From contig JAGTWJ010000002.1 of the NCBI GenBank assembly GCA_020064725.1, forward strand, positions 3,596,001 to 3,660,000: a stretch of 64,000 nt of DNA, written 5' to 3'. The notes under the pieces are model-generated. The model was given only the letters and a program-made list of their open reading frames with translations. It made no database searches and had not been told where the DNA came from. This DNA comes from Drechslerella dactyloides (Eukaryota; Ascomycota; Orbiliomycetes; Orbiliales; Orbiliaceae). Position 1 is the first letter of the stretch, and each line of letters starts with the position of its first letter. Shown here one piece after another: positions 1 to 11,951 of this stretch. The translations under genes and the position numbers were made by a program.

Positions 1-1227
1 GAGGTTATTGTAGGGTATCGGAAGTCCCAGCAGCAATGCCAGCGTAGGTACAAGATCTATTTGCCCGACAGATCTTTCTTCAGCATTTTTCGGAGGCAAT
101 TCGAATCCCGGCAGTCGCCCGAACACGCCCTTCTTGGAATAGACCCACAAAGCAGCTTCGAGCTCCAGCTGAGATTCACCACCGTGGTCGCCCTTCGGGT
201 CCATTCCGTGGTCACCCATGATCACGACCAGGGTATCATCATCCACAGCACGAACGAGGTCCTGCACGAATTTGTCCATCTGCTTCTGCTTCGCTGCCAT
301 GGCAGGGTGATCCGGCCCGTAACGGTGGCCAGCATGGTCTACGCCCAGGAAATGTCCAATCATGACATCCCAGGAGGACGAATTGCCAGGGTGCAACAGC
401 GGGAACATGTGTGTCAGGACGCCCTCATCGACGGTGTGCAGATCCCAGACGTTCAGCGATTCGTAGGGGTGTTCGATGTCGAAATACCCCGGGAAGAGTG
501 CCGTCCACGTATCATCTCCCATGAATGCAACCTTCTTCCCAGTTCGGTTGAGTTGGCTTATGAGGTTGTCTTCGTCGATTGCTGTGCCTGCGAAGTTCGA
601 CCCCGCATCCATGAATGTCGGCAGTGTCCCCGTCGTTAGGCCTTTCAGCCTCTGGAGGGTCGTCGTTGGGGGATCGGCGATGAACGGTAAGAGGAAGGCA
701 TTCTCCGGTTTCTCGACCGCGATTTCATACGCGGTCTTGAAGTTGTTGTGGTAGTGCTCCTTCGAAGGCTCGCCGTTAGCATCCACCTGCGGGACGGTGA
801 AGTCGTACCGCAGCGCATCGATGATGATTATAACGGCCTTGTCGAACGTTTTCGGATGCCAGCAGCCTTCAGTAGTCCCCCCACTATATAGAGCTGGAGT
901 CAATGGCGACACGTCGCAGTCCGATTTCGCCTCAAGAACCAGTCGGGTAAGTAGGAAACCCCGAGTGAATAGGAATATCCCCACGGCCTGCGTGTACGCG
1001 ATCCACAGGAAGAACAGCACGACTAGCCCATGCGAGATCTTGAATTCCCGCTGCTTCTGTGCCATCAACGCCTTTGATTTCTGCGCGGCAAATAACCTTT
1101 CCTCGTCCTCCTCCCTCATGGCAGCCTGGGCCCTCGCGAGGTCTTCCAGTCCCCCAGGCCCATTGCGAGAGGACTTCGCGGCAGTTCGCCGGGGTACTTG
1201 GGCGAATATGTCGTCTACGTTGCTCAT
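1..1227 (-). CDS. GPI13: GPI ethanolamine phosphate transferase 3, N-terminal part (cut by window edge)
   Basis: This enzyme adds ethanolamine phosphate to the third mannose of the GPI anchor in the ER membrane, the bridge later joined to the protein. Reading from the ATG at 1227 to the window edge gives 409 uninterrupted codons with no intron. A charged cytosolic head is followed by one membrane segment at about residues 66-88. The lumenal alkaline-phosphatase-like domain then begins, with the metal-site signature IIIDALRYDFT (Asp about 137), GDDTW, HFLGVDHAGHRYGPDH and MGDHGMDPKGDHGG. The order and wording of these motifs fit PIG-O/Gpi13 rather than Gpi7 or Mcd4. The multi-spanning C-terminal half, expected from the family length of about 1000 residues, lies outside the window. 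Family assignment is firm. The start is supported by the Arg/Glu-rich head and the lack of an earlier in-frame ATG nearby. Confidence 0.95.
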   Translation of the reverse strand, partial: MSNVDDIFAQVPRRTAAKSSRNGPGGLEDLARAQAAMREEDEERLFAAQKSKALMAQKQREFKISHGLVVLFFLWIAYTQAVGIFLFTRGFLLTRLVLEAKSDCDVSPLTPALYSGGTTEGCWHPKTFDKAVIIIIDALRYDFTVPQVDANGEPSKEHYHNNFKTAYEIAVEKPENAFLLPFIADPPTTTLQRLKGLTTGTLPTFMDAGSNFAGTAIDEDNLISQLNRTGKKVAFMGDDTWTALFPGYFDIEHPYESLNVWDLHTVDEGVLTHMFPLLHPGNSSSWDVMIGHFLGVDHAGHRYGPDHPAMAAKQKQMDKFVQDLVRAVDDDTLVVIMGDHGMDPKGDHGGESQLELEAALWVYSKKGVFGRLPGFELPPKNAEERSVGQIDLVPTLALLLGLPIPYNNL

Positions 1228-3453
1228 GGCCGTATTTACCGAGCTGTCGGCTATGTGTACGCTCCGTCGGGTTCCGCGGTAGGCAGGCGGGCAGGCAGAC
1301 CTTAGGCTGCTCTGTTGAGCAGTTTGGCTGTCTTCAAGGTCGTTTCCGTAGTTGTTACTTTGTCCAATTCCATCGATCCGCCAACCCCTTGGCGGCGGAC
1401 TACATATGTCAGAGTTGTCGGGGTTAGCAATTGTCGTCTAGCGTCCGCGCCGCCCGGGCGTGGAGGAGTGTACGTACAAGTTGATCGAGAAGAGAGTCGC
1501 TCGCGTCGCGTCGGCCTCTGGCTATCTTCATATTCGAGGCGCCTGTTTGAACGGTTGAATCGAATGCGCGTGAAGGTCACGTCGGCTCTGAGTGGGAAAT
1601 AGCGAACAGGGGTAATTGACAGCTGGTCAAAATGTAACGGGCAACGCACAACTTGTAAACTTCCAAGATACCATTGCACAACTTCAGAATTCTGCCGCAA
1701 TGTGTATATCGAGATGCAGCATCCAAACATCCATAACGTGGAATTAGCAGACGGGGCTGTAGTAGGATCCCGGAGGCAAGTACAGCATAGGATTCAGAGG
1801 CTCCGTGCTCGTACCACCGTCGGTACCCAATATTCGCTGTCGACGCCATGAAACCGCGCAAAACGGCCCTTCCCAAGCTTCCAGCCTCTTCCCATAATCA
1901 ACGTCCAGATATAGCGCCGCTCTGGAAGTGAGTCAATGTTGCCGTCCTGCGCTAGTGTGGCGAAAGCATCCTCGGCCTCGAGGAAGCGGAGGAAGTGTTT
2001 CAGTATTCATGCATTTGGGGCGTCAGCGTCTGCAGGAAGCCTTGCTCCAGAACCTTCGATTAGCCATGGGATTACTCATAGTCTAGGGAAATACAGCAGC
2101 CTAGCCGTGGGTTGGGATGGCTAGCTCCTAACTTCCTTCAACTCTTTCGAACTCAAGTTCATCTTCGCCGGTAACTCGAGAAGGTATGAGGTACTTCATC
2201 TGGGTGGCGGGGGCGCCTGTGCTCCAAAGGATAAGGGCGACTGTCTCGCAGATACGGCGTCCGATCCGTCAAACTCGTGCCATTGGCATGGCTGGATATG
2301 ACGGTCCCAATCGTCTCGCGAGTTCTACTGCTGTGGCTTGACTCGGAGATATTTCGCAGTCAGGCAGTGATGCACATCCGTAACTATGATATGCTGATTA
2401 TGTGGCACGCGTATTACAAGGACCCCTACGTTTTGCAGACAGCATTTGATCTGGCTGTAATGCGCGTAGCCGTGACCATGATATTAGGTGCGCACGGAGG
2501 GAGAAGGGCGCAAAGAATCGGTATCCTGTTTCAGACGAGTTGTCTACAGAGCTATAGACGACTCCTAAACAGTCTGCCCATTCAATTGTCCAGGGTGCTG
2601 CGATACCACTGCCTATAGATTCAAAGACCTCGATCGAAGATCACAGGACCCCTGATTTACCAGAGAGAACCCGCCATGAGCGATACTACACTGTCTATCA
2701 AAATTATGGTCATTACTCTCCTGTTGATTCCTTGTCTGGTGCTAGATTATATATTCCACATTACAAGAAAATTATGAAGCACCAAACCCACATCCCCGAG
2801 CACCAAAGATCAAATGGACAAAGGAAATCGAGAAGGAATAAAGGAGATAGTATGATAAGAAAGCGAGAAGGAAAAAAAAAAGATTGGACAGAAGTTTTTA
2901 TACTATATTTTAGAAGCGTAAACCGCTCTGCTTCAAAGCGGAAACAGACGACACGGCACGTATAAGTATATAAAAAAAAGATAAAACGCAGCTGAAGCTT
3001 TCGACTCCACTGCGAAAAAGTAACGAGCTTGCAAGGCTGGCAAGTTAACTGGGTATCAAAAAATAGCCCCCATACCCAAGTTCCCCCATGCTAAAAGGCA
3101 AGGGTTTCTCAGAAACCGGTAAAATCTATAAAACGCCAACATGGCCCGTCCAGATCCTGCTGCGGAGTACGTGTAAATACCTACCGGATGGCAAAGACAG
3201 AGCAAGACGAGATTTCCGAGCATGTGGCAGTATACCGGTACGACCCAGAGCTGATCTCAGAAGCAGGGCGCACGCAAAGGGACATATGTGTGTATATATA
3301 CCAAGAAGGGAGATATAGAGAGGCCTGAGCTGAGGCTGAGTGTGTGAGAATGAGAGAAGAACAGGTCTATAGGCTAGCTAGAATAACAAAGAACAAAGGC
3401 AGGTTGAGCTGGATGCAATGTTGACCGAAGCATCGATATCTCTGCTCTGCTGT
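1228..3453. other. Intergenic region upstream of GPI13; no gene seen
   Basis: Only short overlapping open frames without recognisable domains occur here. The part next to 1228 should hold the GPI13 promoter (minus strand). From about 2700 to 3100 the sequence becomes A-rich with short A runs. The part near 3453 should contain the 3' end of the membrane-protein gene. Confidence 0.6.
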
Positions 3454-3972
3454 CTAAGACCACTCCTTCTCCTTCAGCCCGCCGACCTTCGCAAGGTCTA
3501 CGGACGAGAACTCGCCCTTCTGGTACGGAGGCAGGTTGCTTTCCGGGTCGATGTCGCGGACGAAAGCAGCGCCCGCCTCACCGACCTGCACCACGACCAC
3601 CCGGCCGGACTTCCTCTTGCCGTCTGCGCCCTCTTCTTCCGGGAACGTGATCCGGATTTCTGGAACAGGGGATGTCGGAGTTCCCGGTCGGGAGCCGGAG
3701 CTGCTCTTTTCAGAACCGAACCACGAGCTGCGCTTGGCGGATTTGTATGGGATGGCGGTAACCGTGAGCGAGGTATTCCGGGTGTGTGTTGGGAGCTCGG
3801 GACCAAGTCTCTTCTTGTTTACACGTCGGATTACGAACAATACGCCTCCCAGCAGCAGACCAAGGCCTGAGATGACGACCAAGGCGGTCAGCAAGTGTAT
3901 AATTGTCGAGTTGGACGAGTCGTCGCTGTCGTCGCTTCGGCGCAGGATGGTGTTTACTATGGCGGCCGACAT
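3454..3972 (-). CDS. Small single-pass membrane protein of unknown function
   Basis: This is an intronless frame of 172 residues. The ATG at 3972 is followed by a short Ser/Asp-rich head. One strong hydrophobic segment follows at about residues 25-48, with a Gly-rich GLGLLLGG core. A basic stop-transfer (RRVNKKR) comes directly after it. The remaining 120 or so residues are polar: a Ser/Pro/Thr-rich linker (about 75-110), a Glu-rich stretch, and a tail reading VVVQVGEAG near residue 125. The layout predicts an Nout/Cin type I or III membrane protein with a cytosolic tail, without a clear cleavable signal. I do not recognise a named family. Coding status is favoured by the clean topology and a full-length frame in a region otherwise lacking long frames. 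The antisense frames over it are shadows. Confidence 0.7.
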   Translation of the reverse strand: MSAAIVNTILRRSDDSDDSSNSTIIHLLTALVVISGLGLLLGGVLFVIRRVNKKRLGPELPTHTRNTSLTVTAIPYKSAKRSSWFGSEKSSSGSRPGTPTSPVPEIRITFPEEEGADGKRKSGRVVVVQVGEAGAAFVRDIDPESNLPPYQKGEFSSVDLAKVGGLKEKEWS

Positions 3973-6900
3973 TGTTGTAACGTAACGATTTCCGATTTGA
4001 GAAAATTATAGTAAGACGGAAGGTGGAGGCTGGGCTGTTGCAATTGTTGTATATTGCGACAGCTGGTGTAAAAAATGTAAAACTTCGAAACAAATCGTAA
4101 AGATCGAATCGAAGAGTCCGCGATAATATTCTACAAGAATATGTACCGCTGGCCGGACTGAATTTTAATGCGCGTACGTGTGCGTACGTGTGCAAAGTAT
4201 ATACCTGGTTGATGCGCCGTTAACATGCGGTTCTTTATCACTCGCAGGCATTGCATGAATCAACGTGCATTGGCGACCGGGGAACGTCAAGTGAACTTAC
4301 TCGAACGGCGATATGGGGTGGCGACGGAAGGCAATTATTAAGAATTACGTCGTTTGGCCACGATGGATTTTTGGTATTATAATTAGAAGCGAATCGAATC
4401 CTCGTTAGGCAGGGAAGCTATCCAGAAATCGACAGGACGGCGGTAAGTTAATGCGACTCGAGTGATTCGAAAGGCACGGAACAGGAAATGGAAGCAAAAG
4501 AAGCAGTCGGAGTAAATATCAGTTAATGAATGACTGGCAAACAGAAAGTGCAGCTGAGCGAGTGAAGCTGCAAGATCCGTTCGCGGAAAGAAAAGTGATA
4601 ACGACTGGCGAAGAAACTGTCTACGTAGACCGTCGACGAGGTTGAAGAGCAGGAAAAGAGAGAAAGGAAAGAAAGGAAGGGCGGGCGACGGGGACGGGGA
4701 CGTTAATTATTATGTATAACAGGCAAGCGGGTGGAAAAGGGTCAGTCATTCAAATCATAATTAGCAGTCAGGTACGAAGTAATCTTAGTGAGCAGTTGTT
4801 AAACAGCGAGCGAAAGAAGATTCCCAGTCAGGCGCCCGGGGGAAGGCCAACGATGGGGAAAAAGAAAGTTGGAGTTCATATTATAAAGAAAACGTCAACG
4901 GTGATTAGGGGCCGCCGTCTTATTGCACACGCCGCCGCCTGCAGGCCCAACAGTCAGCTTTGGGCGATATGAAGAACGCTGGGTAAATTACGCCGCCAGA
5001 GTTCGACAGGGGAGATAGCCGGATGGTGAAATGAACAGCGCAATCAAAAAGCAGCCGACCACGCTCGCTGCCTCCCTTTTGGGGAGCATTCCACTGTGGA
5101 ATCTTACTCGCTCTCGTTGGAAGGACGCTAAAATTTCGATTTCATGCAAGGAACAAGGTTAACGTGTGCCAGGGGTCCGCTCTTGCCTCGAGCACCTTAG
5201 CGGGCAGCACGGATTTGCCAACCTTGGGAACTCCACTTCACGCTCGGCCTGGTGAAAGCTGTGCAAGGGCTGTGCCGTACGAGCCAATCAGAGCAGGTGC
5301 GAAGTGATATGCAGGCTAGTGTCAGGCATGCAGCCAATAACCTGCTCACGACTTGTCGACCGGCTAGGTCGTCTGTACGAACTCAATTACACCATGCAGC
5401 TGGAACGCAGATGGGACAGCGCGAGTGAGTGAGTACGGAGTGCTGGCTCAGCGTCACAGCAGTCCCCCCGTGTGGCACCACCAGCTAACTATCGCTGGGC
5501 ACGGAACTGACGATCGATATCAGAGTCGAGAACTGGGATCCAGCTGGACGGTCGACCGCCAGTTATGTCGTCGATAGCGCGGTATTCTGTGCTGTGCTGG
5601 CTGCAATGCTGCTGCGTCCGGCGAATGTCTTGCAGACTGCCATCGTGCACTGGCATGCATATGCACGCATGTAACATAGCATCATCTGTCAGAAGACCCG
5701 TATTGAATGCAGGGTGTCGTCTAGCGTACGTCGCGATGTCTCGACGGCAATTCGCCTTCGCCTCGTCAATGTGTATTGTTTTGCTGTTTCAACCCCGTAT
5801 CTGAACATACTATCAATACATTATGATATTCCCACAACCACTAATTCTCCGGTGGTGTCGCAGGCCTCGAACGTCCCATGTGCAGGTACGCACTAAATCC
5901 GTAAATTGGAAAAACAAGGTTTTCGCCATGACCTCGCGGAAATCGAAGCCACTTTCGATTCCTGATCCAGATATCGAGTGCGGAGCGAACCTCATTTTTT
6001 CTTTCTTGCAATACCATCCATATTATAATTACTAATCTACGGTACCACACACAAACTTCACTGCGCAAGTAACTTACCTCAGTGCCATGGCCATCCGCAG
6101 ATTTACATCATGTATGATGGTAGCGGTCATCTCTCCGAAAATAGAACACCAGGATTCCGGTACCGTTCTGGTGTGCAGCCAGGTCTTATGATCGCAGCGC
6201 CTGTTACCGCAGTACGGGGGGTACATGTGCGTATAGTTCTGGCGCCCGTCCAATCCAGCGTTTGTACGTTCGCGAAGGATACCGGGATCGAATCGATCGG
6301 AAAGACAACGAATGCAATGTGACGCTCGCAGCGTTCCTCTAGTTTCATCCTTGTGTTCCCTCGCCTAGTCAACTGGTGAGCCTCGCCTGCCATGGTGATA
6401 GACATTATTAACAGCCGTTGACGCCGGGCACATCGTGTTCTAAATATAGAACATCGATTTCGCTGGTCGACAGGTGGACTACAGACCATAGCTATAACAT
6501 GCCATCCTATCGTGCTGGAGGAAAATACCCCATTCAAGTCAGCTGATTGGATTCAAGTCTGATAGCAACGGCCCAGTACCGTGCTTAGAAGCGGTAGTTG
6601 GGGAGGATTAGATCATAAGTCCCCTATATTATCTCCATAGAGCTTAAGCATGCATAGTAGCTATAGGCCCCGCAATAATGTTAATACGTGAGCGGGCGCG
6701 AAGCTACATAGACTTGGTTATGATTAGATACCGTACCACAGCGTCACCAGACCAATTTGAGTAGACGTAATCCGGTAATATACCACGCTGCGCTGCGAGC
6801 GAAGGATTCCATTAGCGGGCCAAAAACGCCGAATAGCAACCCAAGATATGCCAGGGCCAGGGTCTGTGTCTATTCCTATCGACAGCCCAAGTTGCGTGCG

Positions 6901-9450
6901 GACACGGCTGTCGGATTGTTCTATCGATTCGGATACCCATAATACCTCCGAGTATATCGACTCGAACACTCGAAACAAACCTGTTTGAAGGGAATCTCAA
7001 AGCTCGCAGCCTCAAACTTGCCTGTGTGGCACAGTCGACCCTAAAAGGGTCTGCCAACATGCTCTGCATAGACACTAGACGGCGACGCCGCGTAGTCGAT
7101 GGCTTGGCCGCGAGGGAGTGCTAGTTTGGGTACACATGTACGAACGCAGATAGGAAGACGGAGCCAGGGTCAGGGAGATAGTTCGACAGGTGTGGCGAGC
7201 TGTCTATGGCGCATTTTTCCGTCTCCAGCGATTGTGCAACCAGCGCTACAGGCTCCTGCCGAACGAGAGGTTGGACTGCAATTGCACGATAACGGTGCGG
7301 GGAATTGGACCGGACGAAGTAGTATCATTGCAAGTTCAATTGATATTAAATTTCTGTAAGGAAGTGCCGAGAGTCCAAGTGCTAGCTGTTTGGAGACCTC
7401 AAGTTCATGTATTCATGTGGCCTTCCCGCATGCATGGACAGCTGTTGCTGGGCAGTTCGGCCAGCCGAGGAGCTTGCTTTCGCCTGCGCAAGTGCTTTAT
7501 GGGGTAATTGCTTGGCTTCCGCGAGGAATGAAATAACCTCGATTGAATCGGCTTTACGCTTTCACAGTAGCGACATAGCACAGGGAATTCCTCCCATGAA
7601 CCGGAAAGAACTGACCTACATGCACCGGTCGCTGTGTTCGTGCCACCGAGCGTTTCCGTTGCAAACGTAAAGTTTTCCTTCGGATTCGCAGCATGTCAGG
7701 AATGCCAAACGGACAAACTCGCTCCACATGTCTGTCGTCCTTCGCCTAACCGTTAATGCTTGAGGGAACGCATCGACTTGGGACCGTTTCCATATCCAAT
7801 TGGCACCGGCCGACCAACCGATTCGAGGCTGCTTCTAGTTCGCTGTCTGGGGTTTCTGCAGCCGCAAGCCGCGCATGTGCATATCTCTGCATATGGCACA
7901 CCACGTCTTCTCCCCACCTATAATATATTATATCGAAAGCATTGGCTGGGGCAGCTATTGGACCAAAGGTCGCAAGTGCGGTCAGTTGGGTGACAAGAGT
8001 GCTGTCGACGTCCAGCAGCTTGTTTGCTATTGCAAAGACGGTGTGGGCATGTACCGTACCATGCATCTGCGGCATCTCCCCGTCCATGGAGCTAGCGATG
8101 TCCTTGTCTCTGCGGATACGGGAGCAATCCCCCAGGCTGGTCGATCGAGATGCGGTATGTAGATGCAGAATGCACGAGAAGAAATGGCACAAGTGGGTTC
8201 CTCACACAACCAAGATTTCCTCTCCATCGTATTTTTTCGCCTAAGTCCCATGCCCAAGCGGGCAACCTTGGCGCGAATGGAGAGGAATGGCTTCGGTACC
8301 CACACCAACAGTTTCAAGACTGTATCTTGGGTCAATCAATCCAAAACAGCCAGACCGTTGACCAGGCTCCGCCGTGGTGTGGGTTGAAGCTGGAGACGTG
8401 TCCGTATCGACTGGACTGGGCATATTTAGGCCCCGTTCTGCTACTTACCAAGCAGCTAGCTGCTCAGTTAGCATTGTCAATGTGCTTAATTATATGTGGT
8501 ATTGGAACTGGATATCACTATCGATACGGACATCCGACGAGAACGCCTCCATCAAGCACTAGCCGAAGCAGCAAGGGGATGCCGGCGTTTGAACGAGAAC
8601 CGAGGAGGAGATTCAAGCTAGTGCTAGCATTTGACGTCTCCATTAGCCTACACCAAGCCCTTAGGAGAGCTTAACCGGCTGCATGCCCAGTCCGCTTTAT
8701 GCGATAAGCTTGGTTTGCAAAGGTCTCGGTAGGAATCATGTCTGAGAACATCGCGGCGCGCCTGTTTGAATTGATGTCTGCAAATCGCTGGCTATTGTCC
8801 GTGTTTTCAAACGATTAAGGACTCAGACGTTGCTCGAGCGCCTTGGGGGGCTCGCCGTCGCCGTGCTTGTGTGTACAATCGGCGATATCGCGCAATCTCT
8901 GGTTCCAGATTGATTGCCTGGCGACTGTGGCCGTGGTCTCGTGCCCTCAATGCAATGGTAACTGATGCGACGTGTGTGCTTGCTGAGCTCTGAGCGGGTC
9001 GACTAGTTTGAATCCAAGCATGGGATATACTATAATATTTGTATTCGAGAGACGGCGTCAAAGCCCATGCCCGCCGAATTCGAAGCCAAGACGGCCGGGT
9101 CGATTCCGGCTGCGAATCCTTTCCTTCGAGCCCTCAAGTCGATGCACGAGAGATGGACAAGTGTGTATGTCGCTCGCCCAGCCCGGTTGTGTCCACTCAG
9201 GATGAAGGCATGTTTGATCCTGCATGTTAACGTTAGCCCTCGAGCATGAATTCACAAGGCAGGACCGGGGGGCGCTGCTTATGCTGACGGCCAGTGTTCA
9301 GACGCCTCGCAGTCGACCAAGTATACGCGCTCGATCGTACTCGAGCATAGGATTGTCTACCTCCTACGAACATGACATGAATGCTGTGCTGTCTGTGTCT
9401 GAATGGTATGTATGTGGATACGACTGTATGGATGGCATGCAGTGAGTGTT
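3973..9450. other. Long region without a supported gene
   Basis: About 5.5 kb contain only short frames on both strands, none with a recognisable domain, targeting signal or credible splice chain. The longest are a 148-codon minus frame at 7746-8192 and a 174-codon plus frame at 8150-8674, which partly overlap. Composition is mixed, with local AT-rich patches near 4.3-4.9 and 5.8-6.1 kb. I see no terminal inverted repeats, reverse transcriptase motifs or transposase motifs. The left end must hold the promoter of the membrane-protein gene that starts at 3972. Confidence 0.55.
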
Positions 9451-11951
9451 ATATCGGCTGGCCACTAAGCAAGGCCTCTGCAGCCCGCAACGCCTGCAGT
9501 TAGTTAGCAGTATACTCTCCCTCTCTCTCCCCATTCCACAGCGTCTTATCCCCTTCGTCTTTCACATCACCACCATCACCGCCGCCATCATCATCTCCGC
9601 CGTCATCGCCACCATCCCTCTCTTCAACCTGTACATACTTCTAGTTCTTTTCCTTCCGCTTCCCGCTTTTTTTTGTATACTTTGTTTCCTTTTTCCTCGG
9701 GCACCGCGCAGGTTTAAAAACCGCCTATCTCGTCTATCTCGTCCGCCGGCACCCCCTGCAGCTGGCCTTGGTGGTTAGGTTGCCCGAACACCTGAGCGCT
9801 TGCTTGCCCTTGAGAGCCCGTCACCAGCACCCCGTCAATCGAATCAGGACAGGACATCTACTGTTTCGACAACAGGCCGCTGAACTGTCCTTTGCGAACG
9901 CCCGTCTCATCTCTGCCAGCTTTCTCGCGATTGCTCCTATCCATTCTCCGAAACGAATACCGAATTCGAATCACCGACTCGTCATTTCCGAAGGCAGACG
10001 CATGTCCGACTAGGTGCCCGGTAAGTGAAGGAGGACGCGCAACAGCCCTGTTTGCCCTCTGCTTTTTCGATCCGAGCCTTAGCTTATAATAGCTGCGCGG
10101 CGATAGTAGTTAGAGATCTCTGCTATGGTGTCCATTGCATTGACGACGGCTGCAGAACTCTGTCGAGGCTTGCATTTGACTAAACCTCCACCGTTCTATT
10201 CATCCCCAGACATGTACCCCTGACACTATCGTGCCTGCTTGCGTCCTCGAGGCTACTTCCTACTTGCCCGCTTGCCTGCCTGACTGCTGCTGGTTTGCAT
10301 GCCTGCTTGGCCAAAGTTGCCTTCAAGGCTTCGCGATTTCTGTTCCCAAAATGTAGCTTGCCCGTGCCAATGCTCTGCCATCTCCGCTAGTTAGCTGTCG
10401 ATTGTTTTGTCCTTTACTTTCTTCGCCTTTCTTTCGCTTTCTTTTCTTTTTCCCTTTCGCCCCTGCTCGGAGTCGCGATTCGTCTTTGCTCGGTTCCACC
10501 TTCATTTTGAGCACTGCTGCTCTCCAGCTACAACTTTGCATACACATCCTGATTTTTCTCTCCTTCACGGCGGTCTCTGTTCTCCATCTCGTGTCACCAT
10601 CCTATGCTTCTCTTTCGCGCCGCTGCCGTCACTTCCCGTGAACTCAAACCGTTGTCTGGCTGCAGTGGGGTGCGCTCTGGCCCCTTCCTTTATCCGTCAG
10701 ATGCTTTGGTCGCGTCCATCTAGACTAGATTGCTAATCGTCCTTGCCTATCCGGTTTTGCCTCCCCGAGATATCTAGTTCGAGAATCGAGTTCAAGCGAA
10801 CAGCGCTGGGCACTTGGTAGCAAAGGATCAGATACATCGATCTTACACGCGAGGCCGACAGCTCGGTGGACAACTGCCATTTTGAACGACCTAAGACTCA
10901 TAAGCGAGCATATCCCTACATCTCAAAGCCAAACCTCCATATCTCTCTATCCCCTCCATTGGCAAACCCACGGATCAGCTCGCTCGCTCGATCCATCGCT
11001 ATCATCTTGCTCGACGAAACCGCCTCTTTTCTCTCTCATACGCACCTTCAGCCAAAAAAAGGCCTCATCGAACTCGCCTCCCTTCTCTAACAGGCGTCCC
11101 TATCCGTTACTTCGACCGTCCCTTTCGATATACCCCGTACATCTAGGAGCGGCAGTGGCAGCAGTGGCAGGATCACGAAAAGAGTCGCCAATCTCCGCTC
11201 CCAACATTCTCACCGTCCCAAGCCCGTATCTACAACCGCTCCCATCGTAACTTCCTTTTGCGCAATCGTCAAGCTCGTAACTCTTTGGACGGGAACACAA
11301 ACACGGACGTTACCGAAAACGATCTGAACTGCGATTCCCGACGGTTCTGTGACACGTACAGATTTTCAGAGAGCGCTGTTAGTCGACGGGAGGCGGCATT
11401 AGCATCTTTTCTACAAACTCGAAGCCTAGGTTCTGGAACGTCCTGCTGTCGTCCAGCCTTTTCTTCGACCTTGTGTGCTGTTCCCCGGATCCGAGAGCCC
11501 TGTGTGGCAGAGGACTTAACTTTCGACGCTGTCTTATCTATTATACTGTCCCGTCTCCTCTTGGACGCCCACCTGGACGAGAGATCTTTTCTTCACCATA
11601 CGTACGCAGTAGCTATCCAGACTTCGTTACTTCTATTCTGCATCGGTAGTGAGGCTTGAAGCTCTCAGCACGGCGCGGCACGCGACCCAGACAGTCAGAG
11701 CCGACTTCATATAATTTCGATACTTTAGTCGCCGGGGTCGAGATTCCCATAGTAACACACCTAGATATTTTATTATCGCCATAATCTTACGATAGTGCTA
11801 GCGTCAACTCAACGTCCGCTGATTGTCGGTACGATTCCTACCTCTTTTTCTTCCACCCCTTCTTCTCCTTCTTTTCTCCTTCTTTTCACCCTTACCAGCA
11901 ACCATCTCAGCCATCAGACGTCTGGACCTGCGCAACTGACATCACGACAAA
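9451..11951 (+). promoter_or_regulatory. Pyrimidine-rich upstream region and probable long leader of the PUF gene
   Basis: The plus strand is conspicuously C+T-rich over about 2.5 kb, including CCATCA/CCGCCAT-like stretches at 9560-9620 and TTTTC-rich stretches at 10400-10650. Several short open frames lie inside but none resembles a protein family. In filamentous fungi such tracts typically mark promoters and transcribed leaders of regulatory genes. If transcribed, the many upstream ATGs would matter for translation of the PUF protein. No transcript data are available, so the extent of the leader is inference. Confidence 0.45.
11841..11893 (+). promoter_or_regulatory. CT tract just upstream of the PUF start
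   Basis: About 50 nt of almost uninterrupted C and T end roughly 60 nt before the ATG at 11952. Tracts of this kind often lie just before fungal transcription start sites, so it may mark a proximal start site. The position also fits 11952 as the first codon. Confidence 0.45.

Noticed and set aside
8150..8674. 174-codon plus frame in the left gap
   Set aside because: No domain, erratic composition, and overlap with an opposite frame of similar quality.
9042..9117. tRNA-like element: perfect 5-bp T stem with a GTCGATT loop and partly matching acceptor arms
   Set aside because: The B box differs from GGTTCGANTCC, the acceptor has mispairs, and no D arm or anticodon arm can be folded.
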